NCBI GenBank assembly: GCA_910588825.1
Contig: CAJURF010000002.1
Location: 1 to 64,000 of the forward strand
From: an uncultured Lachnospiraceae bacterium
GTDB taxonomy: Bacteria > Bacillota > Clostridia > Lachnospirales > Lachnospiraceae
Length of the DNA: 64,000 bases
Direction: 5' to 3'
This document shows, in pieces, positions 17,068 to 25,100 of this stretch. The notes under the pieces were generated by a model. The model was given only the letters and a program-made list of their open reading frames with translations. It did not search any database and was not told the origin of the DNA. The position numbers and the translations under genes are program-made. Each line of letters opens with the position of its first letter. Position 1 is the stretch's first letter.

Positions 17068-18576
17068 ATGAAAATGCTGATTGACGGCAGACAGGTGGAT
17101 GCCGCGGATGGGAGAACCATGGACGTGGTCAATCCGGTGAACGGGCAGGTGCTGGACAAGGTTCCTGCGGCGGGCAAAGCAGATATTGACCAGGCCCTGG
17201 CGGCCTCAAAGGAGGGATTCTGCCAGTGGAAGGCTGTTTCGCTGATGGAGAGAGAAGCCATATTCCAGAGATTTTACCGTCTGCTGGAAGATACGGATAC
17301 GAAACGGGACATCATTTCCACTTTGATTAAAGAGAGCGGCAGCAGTATCAGAAACGGCCTTTTCCAGTATCAGGGGATGCCGGAGATTTTCAAAGGGTAT
17401 CTGGAGACGGCCAAGCGTTATCACGGTTCTGTGCTGGTTCCCGGGACGGAAGCAGGCCATGACGGCAGGACCATGGGAGATTTGCAGATGGTGGTCTATG
17501 AGCCGGTGGGCACAGTCTTTGCTGTGGTGCCCTTTAACGCACCGCTGATGCTCTTTGCCTATAAAGCGGCTCCCGCCCTGGCGGCGGGCAATTCTGTGAT
17601 TGTGAAACCGCCCTCGGACAATCCCTTGGCGCTTTTGAAAGTTGTGGAACTGCTGTGGAAGGCGGGAGTTCCCGGAAATGCCCTGCAGGTGATTACAGGC
17701 AGGGGGTCTGAGGTGGGGGACTGGGTGACCTCCGACCCACGGGTGAATGCAGTGTCCCTTACAGGGAGTACCCAGGTGGGGCTCAACGTGGCTCAGATTA
17801 TGGCAAAACGCCTGGCGCCCTGCGCCCTGGAGCTGGGTGGAAACGACCCCTTCATTGTGATGGAGGACGCGGATGTTAAGGCCGCGGTGAAAGACGCGGC
17901 TTTCTGGCGGATGAACTCTGCCGGGCAGGTGTGCATCTCTCCCAAACGTTTTATCGTCCACAGCTCGGTTCTGGAAACCTTCACCAAAGGTGTGCTGGAG
18001 TTTGTGGAAAATATTGACATGGGCTATGATATGGATGTGGACGCAGAGCTGGAAAAGTATCTCACGTCTGATTTTTCTAAATTTTCAGGACAGCGCATGG
18101 TGATGAACAGCCTGATTTCCCAGAAAGCGGCAGAAGAGGTGGAGGCCCAGGTGGAAAAGACGGCGGCACAGGGTGCGCGGATTTTAATCGGCGGTAAGCG
18201 AAAGGGCAGTTTCTATGAGCCCACCATTTTGACCCATGTGACAAAGGACATGGATGTGATGAAAGACATGGAGATCTTCGGCCCGGTGATGCCCATCTGT
18301 GCATTTGACACGGCAGACGAAGCGGTGGAGATTGCCAATCAGAGCTGTTACGGCCTTTCCGGGTGTGTGTTTACCAAAGACTGGAAGAAAGGCATGGAAA
18401 TTGCCCGGCAGGTTCAGTCCGGCACAGTTGTGGTCAACGGCACAGGAACTTACCGGAATATGATGCAGCCCTTCGGCGGTATGAAACTCAGCGGCCAGGG
18501 GAAGGAAGGGTTCTTTACCCTGGGCGAGGTGGTGGAAGCGAAGAATATTGTGTTGAAGGGGTTTGTGGGGGAATAG
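17068..18576 (+). CDS. NAD(P)-dependent aldehyde dehydrogenase
   Basis: The 502-residue length and motifs are those of the ALDH superfamily. V-S-L-T-G-S-T-Q-V-G is the cofactor clamp, L-E-L-G-G-N-D-P carries the general base glutamate, and S-A-G-Q-V-C-I-S-P-K carries the catalytic cysteine. A P-F-G-G-M-K-L-S-G sequence marks the C-terminus. It begins 4 bases after the methyltransferase-like gene with AAGGTGAC upstream, and ends the catabolic operon before a strong hairpin. It would oxidise the aldehyde made by the alcohol dehydrogenase, or a decarboxylation product. Confidence 0.92.
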   Translation: MKMLIDGRQVDAADGRTMDVVNPVNGQVLDKVPAAGKADIDQALAASKEGFCQWKAVSLMEREAIFQRFYRLLEDTDTKRDIISTLIKESGSSIRNGLFQYQGMPEIFKGYLETAKRYHGSVLVPGTEAGHDGRTMGDLQMVVYEPVGTVFAVVPFNAPLMLFAYKAAPALAAGNSVIVKPPSDNPLALLKVVELLWKAGVPGNALQVITGRGSEVGDWVTSDPRVNAVSLTGSTQVGLNVAQIMAKRLAPCALELGGNDPFIVMEDADVKAAVKDAAFWRMNSAGQVCISPKRFIVHSSVLETFTKGVLEFVENIDMGYDMDVDAELEKYLTSDFSKFSGQRMVMNSLISQKAAEEVEAQVEKTAAQGARILIGGKRKGSFYEPTILTHVTKDMDVMKDMEIFGPVMPICAFDTADEAVEIANQSCYGLSGCVFTKDWKKGMEIARQVQSGTVVVNGTGTYRNMMQPFGGMKLSGQGKEGFFTLGEVVEAKNIVLKGFVGE

Positions 18577-18610
18577 ATTCAGAACGTGTTTGTCTGTTTC
18601 GCCAATTGCA

Positions 18611-18658
18611 CAGGTCAAAAAGCCTGGACGATGTCCAGTGGCCAGGCTTTTTGACCTG
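18611..18658. terminator. Bidirectional intrinsic terminator
   Basis: A perfect 17-base inverted repeat (18611-18627 with 18642-18658) has GC-rich GCCTGG/CCAGGC next to A5/T5 runs on both sides, and the spacer can form a second small stem (TGGAC/GTCCA). It separates the aldehyde dehydrogenase operon on the + strand from the convergent vapBC locus on the - strand and can work in both directions. Confidence 0.85.
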
Positions 18659-18712
18659 CATATTTGAAAAAATATTCTACGCAATCTGTATCAGTTATTT
18701 TTCTGCAGTTAT

Positions 18713-19116
18713 TCAATTTTCTGCCCAGTCCTCTGCCATCAGTCCTTCCACCCGCTGGAATTCCCTTGTATTATTTGTGACAAGAATAAGTCCCTCTGAT
18801 TTGGCATGTGTTGCGATCAGCAAGTCCATGGGACCGATCGGGGTCCCTTTTCTCTCCAGCACGGCTCTGATTTTACCGTATTCTTCCGCGGCATACGCAT
18901 GAAAATTCAAAACAGTAATCGGTGAAAGGAATAGGGACAGAGCAAGACGGTATTTTCGACAGCCATGCTCTTTTCAACGCCATGCATCAATTCTGCGTAA
19001 GTGACCGCTGAAACGCACAGTTCCTCCGGAGCATGCTGGAGAAATCTTTGAATCACATTCTTCGGTTTATGCTTGATAACATAGATGCATATATTGGTAT
19101 CTAACATGAATTTCAT
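18713..19116 (-). pseudogene. vapC: Frameshifted VapC-type PIN-domain toxin
   Basis: Two adjacent frames on the - strand together make a complete PIN ribonuclease. The first (19116-18907) has M-L-D-T-N with the first catalytic aspartate and Y-A-E-L-M-H-G with the glutamate. The second (18910-18713) has P-M-D-L-L-I-A-T-H-A and T-N-N-T-R-E-F. The frames rejoin if one base is restored in the four-base T run at 18953-18956; the continuation then reads through R-L-A-L-S-L-F-L-S-P-I-T-V-L into the second half. All four acidic/polar active-site positions survive, so the break is recent, a sequencing error, or possibly phase variation at the homopolymer. Confidence 0.8.
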
Positions 19117-19343
19117 AACGCATCCCGTTCCTGCAGATCATTTTCCTCACGGCCATCACTCATAAAATCCTGGGAAAAGAGGTTCAGGCTGTTTAAAAAG
19201 CCCGACCATTTATTATCCTTCGGCATCAGTATGACAATATCGCCGATTTTGTTCACCGCAACTTCATCACCTTTAAACTGGCACTCTTTAGGAAGCCTGA
19301 CCGCCTGGCTTCTTCCGTTTTCAAATAGTTTTGCTGTCATCAT
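19113..19343 (-). CDS. vapB: VapB-type antitoxin (AbrB/MazE fold)
   Basis: The 76-residue protein begins with the SpoVT-AbrB-like DNA-binding motif L-F-E-N-G-R-S-Q-A-V-R-L-P-K, typical of VapB antitoxins. The C-terminal third should wrap the PIN toxin. Its stop overlaps the toxin start by four bases (19113-19116), the usual coupled order. A promoter with an embedded palindrome lies directly upstream. The antitoxin is intact although the toxin frame is broken. The start is supported by an AGGAGAT site. Confidence 0.88.
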   Translation of the reverse strand: MMTAKLFENGRSQAVRLPKECQFKGDEVAVNKIGDIVILMPKDNKWSGFLNSLNLFSQDFMSDGREENDLQERDAL

Positions 19344-19365
19344 ATCTGTATATCTCCTAGTCTAT

Positions 19366-19394
19366 AGTATATATTATGATATATACCAAGTCAA
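19366..19394 (-). promoter_or_regulatory. vapB promoter with palindromic operator
   Basis: On the - strand TTGACT (19394-19389) and TATACT (19371-19366) are exactly 17 bases apart. A perfect palindrome, GTATATAT-4-ATATATAC (19367-19386), fills the spacer and covers the -10 element. This is the expected arrangement for autorepression by a VapB or VapBC complex. Confidence 0.75.
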
Positions 19395-19686
19395 GGCCGC
19401 AGCAGGCCGTTATTTCTGCTTAACGCTTTTTTCAATATTTGTATAATCCTTACGAAAATTGTTTATCAAAGGTATTACACACTATTTGAGAGATAATTGA
19501 TAGTAAAAATCAAACACTTTATATATAGAATGTATGATGCAATAAAAATTCCGTTTCTCGATATGAATTTTTATTGCAGAATATGATATCTGATGCTATG
19601 ATTAGCTATAAATGAGCAGCAATTGATAAACATTTGAGAGGACGATCGTTGACGATAGAATATTCAAATTATTTGGAGGATACCAT
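19395..19686. other. AT-rich intergenic region with a 14-bp perfect inverted repeat
   Basis: No gene is seen between the vapB promoter and the RT operon. The clearest structure is TGCAATAAAAATTC (19538-19551) and its exact complement GAATTTTTATTGCA (19565-19578) around a 13-base loop, about 110 bases before the first start codon. It could be part of a leader, an operator or a small RNA. No confident promoter was found, although several TTGA/TATA-like pairs exist in this AT-rich stretch. Confidence 0.5.
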
Positions 19687-20310
19687 TTGGTAAGAGAATT
19701 AGAGAAAAATGGCCTGTCTGTTCAGACTCTTCGAGAATTGTCTTATAGAACTACAATGGAAAGAAGTCTTGCCAATAGTCTGAGTAAATTTGATGAAAAA
19801 ATTTTGTTTAAAGAAGTTTCTGAAATGATAAGATTTTATCAGGAAGCCGATATTTTGGATTTTGTAGATTTGGATTATCGTATTAAAAGTAAGGATTCCT
19901 GTATACGAAAATACAATAAGTTTTATCCTGAGATGAGATTAGAAAAAGTGTTTAATGATCTTTTGGGATTTCGTATGCTGACAGACAATTATAAAAGTCT
20001 GCTGGAGGGCAAGGCTCCGAAAGAAATACGGATTGTGGATATGAGCCATGGAAAGGCGAATGACGACGGATACCGCGGAGTACACATTTATTTTCAGCCG
20101 GATCATTTTTATTATCCGATAGAAATCCAGGCAAATACTTACTACGACAGACAGCTGAATAATTGGCTGCATAAATATCTGTATAAGAGAGAGTATCCTG
20201 ATTTTGTAGGTAGGATATTGCGAAACGAGTATGAAAATGGTAAAATATTAAATGAGCAGCAGTTTGAGGAGGTGTTCAGCGATGTGTTATCTCATAGCAA
20301 AGGAATTTGA
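19687..20310 (+). CDS. RelA/SpoT-type nucleotide synthetase domain protein
   Basis: The 207-residue protein is a stand-alone RelA_SpoT synthetase domain without the hydrolase, TGS or ACT domains of long Rel enzymes. K-S-K-D-S-C-I-R-K-Y-N-K (67-78) fits the ATP/G-loop region, D-L-L-G-F-R-M-L (91-98) has the metal-binding aspartate, G-Y-R-G-V-H (128-133) is the GYRSxH-like motif and E-I-Q (146-148) carries the catalytic glutamate. The usual EIQIRT is EIQANT here. Such enzymes make (p)ppGpp or pyrophosphorylate other targets such as ATP or tRNA. It starts at TTG with TTTGGAGGA upstream, heads a five-gene operon ending in a reverse transcriptase, and overlaps the next gene by 29 bases. Confidence 0.75.
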   Translation: MVRELEKNGLSVQTLRELSYRTTMERSLANSLSKFDEKILFKEVSEMIRFYQEADILDFVDLDYRIKSKDSCIRKYNKFYPEMRLEKVFNDLLGFRMLTDNYKSLLEGKAPKEIRIVDMSHGKANDDGYRGVHIYFQPDHFYYPIEIQANTYYDRQLNNWLHKYLYKREYPDFVGRILRNEYENGKILNEQQFEEVFSDVLSHSKGI

Positions 20311-20506
20311 TAAAAAGGGTTGTATTGCAGTCAAGACCAGACATGGTCAGGCTTTGGCAGATTTTACAGAAAAGTTGCAAAAACAGATAGGCGAGAACGG
20401 CGTGCAGCTGGTTACAATCAGCCGTCCCAGTGCCTATGGAGAATATGAACCATATGAAATTATGGAAAGCGAGGAGAAATTCCGGGAGCGTGTTCTGAAC
20501 CTGTAA
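20282..20506 (+). CDS. Small DUF6718-like protein
   Basis: This 74-residue protein begins M-C-Y-L-I-A-K-E-F-D-K-K-G-C-I-A and continues with T-R-H-G-Q-A-L-A-D-F, which I recognise as the pattern of the DUF6718 family of unknown function. The ATG at 20282, preceded by GAGGAGGTG, overlaps the synthetase gene by 29 bases, so the two are translationally coupled. The pairing fits an antitoxin or regulator of the synthetase, but no experimental basis for that is visible in the sequence. Confidence 0.6.
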   Translation: MCYLIAKEFDKKGCIAVKTRHGQALADFTEKLQKQIGENGVQLVTISRPSAYGEYEPYEIMESEEKFRERVLNL

Positions 20507-20585
20507 AGAGGGATGGATTAATATAACGGAAAGCACGTATTTCATTGTCATCAATCAAGAAATTTTAGATTTGGCGGGGTTCATC

Positions 20586-21548
20586 ATGGCAGGTGGTGAA
20601 TCCTTATTTTTAGTTTTTTTGATGTTTCTAATCGGGTGGCAGGAGGAAAAGCGTAGGAAGGGTATGGACATAAAAACGATAACAGAAGAAAAGGACATGT
20701 GCAGAGTTAGACAACTTGATGCCTTGCGGCTCTATGGGGGCGATGCTCGGGAAAGAGAAAGCGATGGCCATATAGGCAGAATTTCTGAAGATACAGTATA
20801 TGGCGATGAAGAAGTTTATCGGACTTTAAATGCGCTGCTTTTTGAAGGAATAAAAAATGAACAGGAGCGAATCTGGGAGGAAGGACATAAACTGAATCCG
20901 GATTTTCTCAGAAGAATAGAAGAAACAATACAGATTTATACGGATATCTTTAAGTTGATGAAGGAAAACAGAATGAATTTTGCTGGTAGGGTGATTGGAA
21001 AACGGATAGACCGTGCTTCATCATTATCATACTATGAAGATGGATTTACCCATTCATTTTTCTCATCTTCCAAACGCGGCTTTGATTCGGAATTTGCCCA
21101 AAAATACGGTATTGTTCTTATAGAAACAGAGATCACATCAAACGTTCCCTTTATTGATTATGAGAAAATCTTAAAATTGGAAGAATATAAGAATATGGAA
21201 GAACGAGAGATACTTTTGCCGCCATTTCTTGGTATTGATATGAAAAAAGTACCATTTAGGACAGTAGAAACTCAGAAGATAAAGGATTTGGGTGGAAAGT
21301 CGCCACTTGGAAAATATCGATTAAAGACGACAGGTTTCCCAGATTATCGGAAGTATATTTCAGATTCAGAAAAAGAACTATGGAAGCAGATAATGGATGG
21401 AAAAGAGGCGGCGGCGCATTTGTTGGAGAAAATGAATGATAGAGATAAAACGCAAGACTATAATGAATATATATTCTGGAAAGAAAAAGTACAACTGTAT
21501 TTGAAAATACAGTTTTCACAAATCTGGTATGGAGGTCGCAAGAATTGA
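20586..21548 (+). CDS. Membrane-anchored protein with ADP-ribosyltransferase-like motifs
   Basis: About 320 residues. Residues 6-18 form one hydrophobic segment followed by a basic stretch, so the protein may be membrane-tethered with its body in the cytoplasm. Residues 130-215 resemble R-S-E type ADP-ribosyltransferases: arginine at G-R-V-I-G (135), F-F-S-S-S (158-162) in place of the STS motif, and E206-R-E208 (E-x-E) followed by I-L-L-P-P. The C-terminal 100 residues are charged and helical. I prefer the ATG at 20586; an ATG at 20664 with AGGAAGGG upstream would remove the membrane segment. It overlaps the next gene by four bases. The ART assignment is motif-based and could be wrong. Confidence 0.5.
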   Translation: MAGGESLFLVFLMFLIGWQEEKRRKGMDIKTITEEKDMCRVRQLDALRLYGGDARERESDGHIGRISEDTVYGDEEVYRTLNALLFEGIKNEQERIWEEGHKLNPDFLRRIEETIQIYTDIFKLMKENRMNFAGRVIGKRIDRASSLSYYEDGFTHSFFSSSKRGFDSEFAQKYGIVLIETEITSNVPFIDYEKILKLEEYKNMEEREILLPPFLGIDMKKVPFRTVETQKIKDLGGKSPLGKYRLKTTGFPDYRKYISDSEKELWKQIMDGKEAAAHLLEKMNDRDKTQDYNEYIFWKEKVQLYLKIQFSQIWYGGRKN

Positions 21549-22072
21549 CAGAAATTGTAACGCAATGGAAAAACTATATGGAATTGGGAAAATTGGTGGT
21601 TAATGGACAATTAGTAATGGAAGAATTTGAAAAACAAATCATTATTTTTTCATCCTTTCTCTGTGAATCAAATCGTGATTATCATTATAATGCCACATAT
21701 TTACCAAATTATGTAGAAGAGTTTCTGTGTTTTTTGAAGTGCTTTTATAGCAAATATCCATTGGTAGAACAACTATTTAAGATGGCCTCTGACTACGCAG
21801 ATGTGACTTTGATTATAGATTGTTATTGGCAACAGGAGAGCATCTGGGACAGAGAGCAGAAAGAAATATTTGTAACTCATAAAGTGCACCCCTCTTATGA
21901 AAGAAAGGGGGTATGTGATGAAGAACTGTCAGTAGATTGCAGTGTCCTTCGCGATACAAAACGTTTTATTTATCATAGCAAAACAGGAACCGATTTAACA
22001 GAGATACAGCAATTATTACATAGCTTAGAGGGATTCCTAAAAAAGAAATCGCTTTTTAAGAACGAGGAATAG
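21545..22072 (+). CDS. Unknown protein in the RT operon
   Basis: This 175-residue protein has no motif I can name. It is probably soluble and mainly helical, with many aromatic residues (repeated Y, F and W in the central part). It starts at TTG overlapping the previous stop (TTGA), with GGAGG placed 9 bases upstream, so it is translated with the ART-like gene. The stop is 31 bases ahead of the reverse transcriptase start. The tight spacing suggests it is a partner in the same system. Confidence 0.65.
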   Translation: MTEIVTQWKNYMELGKLVVNGQLVMEEFEKQIIIFSSFLCESNRDYHYNATYLPNYVEEFLCFLKCFYSKYPLVEQLFKMASDYADVTLIIDCYWQQESIWDREQKEIFVTHKVHPSYERKGVCDEELSVDCSVLRDTKRFIYHSKTGTDLTEIQQLLHSLEGFLKKKSLFKNEE

Positions 22073-22103
22073 GAAAAATAACAAAGGAGATTTAAGACGT
22101 AAT

Positions 22104-25100
22104 ATGAAAAAGACACAAAAGAAGGAAGAAAAGTGTAGCGGAAGATATAGAACATTTTTGTTGTCTGATCAAAATATTTATCATGCGGTTTATTCATTGC
22201 GTTCTTATATATTTGATTTCGAACTTTTGGGTGAAGAAGATAAAGAAAAATATTATCGTCTACAGGATAAATTTGATGAAACTTACATAAAAGAAGTAAT
22301 TCTGTCAGTCAGGGAGAAAATTATAAATTTGATTGATAATGATAACTGTTTTATTGAGGCAGAAGTCTATTTTCGACCTAAGAAGCTGAAGGATAAAAGA
22401 AGGGTGTCCTACAGACCCCTTCATACAACGGATATTATAAGCCAGATTGCGATAGTGGCAATGCTTCATTTATTGGTATATGAGATTGCGGATGTTGAGA
22501 GGAAGCTTTATCTTTCCAATGTAAGCCGATTATTGCCGGGAAATTTTTATGGGAATAGGACGTCATTAAACCCGGAAGTCTTGTTTAAGCCTTGGAAGCA
22601 GCAGTATCAGGCTTATACACAAAATGCAAACGAGGCATTAAAGAGATATAATGCTTCTTTGGAATATAAATACGAAGTGTCTCTTGACCTGGAGAATTTC
22701 TTCCCTACAATTGATCCGATGCTGGTTTATCGTCTTATTGTAGAGAAACTTCCTGTAAATATGGAATGCTCAGATACGGAATTAATGAAAAGGATTTTAA
22801 TAAAGCTTTTATTTTGTAAACTTAAAACGAAGCTTTCTGATAAAATGAGGAAAGAATACTATAAAGTGAAAGGCCAAGAAGAACTTTGCCATTTAGAAGA
22901 AAATTTTGTGCGTGGAATCCCCCAAGGACTTCCACAGTCCTATTTTTTTGGCAATATATGCATGATCCCAATCGCGGATATTTTTCAGAAAAAGTTTCAG
23001 GGGATAAGTTATTTTTATGTAGATGATTCTGTGATTTTCACCAATGATGTGAAGGAAGGTCAGTTTGGGGGGCAGCTGGGGGACATCAATGTTGAAATAG
23101 GAAAACTGGAAAGAGAACTTTTAGACGGGGTGGAAAACGATTTACAACCACGGGTTGTGCTGGATATGAGGAAACTAGGATTCTATGGTATTCATGTCCA
23201 TAGTATGGATGAAAACGGAGGTATAAGCAAGAGCAGTTTTACAAGGCTGGATCAATTAGATGAAAGCGAGATTTATTTGAAATGTATCAGCCGTGAAGTA
23301 TCCCAGGCAGGAAGCGAAATTTTTAAAATATATTCCGATGAGGAAGATGTAATTTTGGAAGAGAGAATGAGAGTTCTGTCCGATGAGGTTCGAAAGAAAA
23401 TTGCAGAATTAGATGGAAAAATAGAGTCATTAACTATAGAATTGCAGGAGAAATTAGACGATGAGCAATATATAAATACAGTCAAAGAAAACAACAAGCA
23501 AATTCAGAGCTTGAGTAAATTCCGTGATCGTTGGGTTCGCTATTACCGTTTCTTTGAATATCGAAAACAGCGTCTTTATTTGCGTCATGTGTGCGAGGTG
23601 AAGCAGAGTAATAAGAAAGAATTGGAAGAGATCATATATGGAGATCGGTCGCATGAGACCGGAGAGGAAAAACTAAAAGTTTTTATACAGTCTTTTAGTG
23701 AGAATATTTGGAGCGCTGCAGTAGCTATGTATTATGATTATGCGGATAAAAAAGAAAAAAAGTGTCTTGGAAAGTATATCGCTGAATTGAATTACCTGTG
23801 CTTTGAAGAAGAAAATGTGGATAGTTCTTATCTTTATAAAGCCTATGAAGAATTAATAAAAATTGGAGAAGGTGAAAAAGAAGAAAGGTATAATTGTAAT
23901 AGAATTTATATGGAATCTCTGGATGCATATAGGACATTAAAATGTTGTGCGGCACGGAAACTGAGATTGTTTTCCGATAAACATTATAATGTCGCAAAAT
24001 ATTGGGTAGAGAAGATCGAGAAAAAAGATTGGAAAAATGAAATTTTTGGAAGGCTGCTATCCGATGATATGATTAAAATGGCAGAGATAATATATGAAAA
24101 TACATCGCAGTTCTTACGTATGGCTGCAAATGCGGTGTACTCACAGCTTTTTGGTGTGGAAATTGAAGATAGATTTGTGGTTAGAAAATTTAGCAGAAAA
24201 TCGCTAAGCTGTGGTGAATTTCGGATTTTACTATTTCTAAGGAACAGACTGTTTACAGAAGATGCATTTCTGAAACAGGAAATTTTACTAAATGACGCTG
24301 AAAACAAAGCGGATTTGGATTATGCTGTTATGGAAGTGGTTGATATTTTTAAATCTTTTGTGGCAGATCCTATCCGAATTGATAAGTTGGTATTGACACA
24401 TCAATATACTTATGAAATATGGAAAAATGGTTCTAAACACTTGTATTTTTATACGCTTCACAACCAGGAACATGCGATTGCTTTGATAAAGAATATTGTA
24501 AAACTGATTCATGGAATCAGCTTTCTTAAAATTTCGGCGTTGGATTTTTATGTGTTGTTTTTGGCTTGCTATCTTCACGATATTTCCATGGTAAAAATCC
24601 CATCACTTGATGCGTTTTTGATCGACAAAGAAGAGGGAGACAGCATTGCCTGGGAGCATTTGCAGGAAGTCCATAGGGAAAGTTCGTATGATACGCAGTC
24701 TGAGACAGAAGAAAAAATGGAAGATAGTGAAACGGAAATGGTGGAAGATATTGCACAGATAAAAAAATGGATGACCCAGAGTTACCGAAAACTGGATGCC
24801 TATTATGAAAAGAAAATCAGAGAAAGACACGCATCAGACAGTGCGGCGGAAATACGAACAAGGTCAGACTTGGATTTTTTGGACGCAGCGCTTCGCGAAT
24901 TTGTTGCTGAGGTCTCGGAAGCACATCAGGCAGATGCAAGAGACATTTACTTTACTAAGTCCTCAGCTGCGGGGAAAATGATCAGTCTTAAATTTGATAA
25001 GATACTGCTGCGTCTTGCTGATTTGCTGGATATGAGTAACTGTAGAATATCCCGACCTATTCTGTATCATAATTTGAATCAGATGTCAGAGGAATCGGCG

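Noticed and set aside
18363-18902. 179-codon + strand frame overlapping the ALDH end and the vapC remnant
   Set aside because: It crosses the bidirectional terminator and is out of frame with the ALDH gene; its second half is antisense to the PIN-domain sequence.
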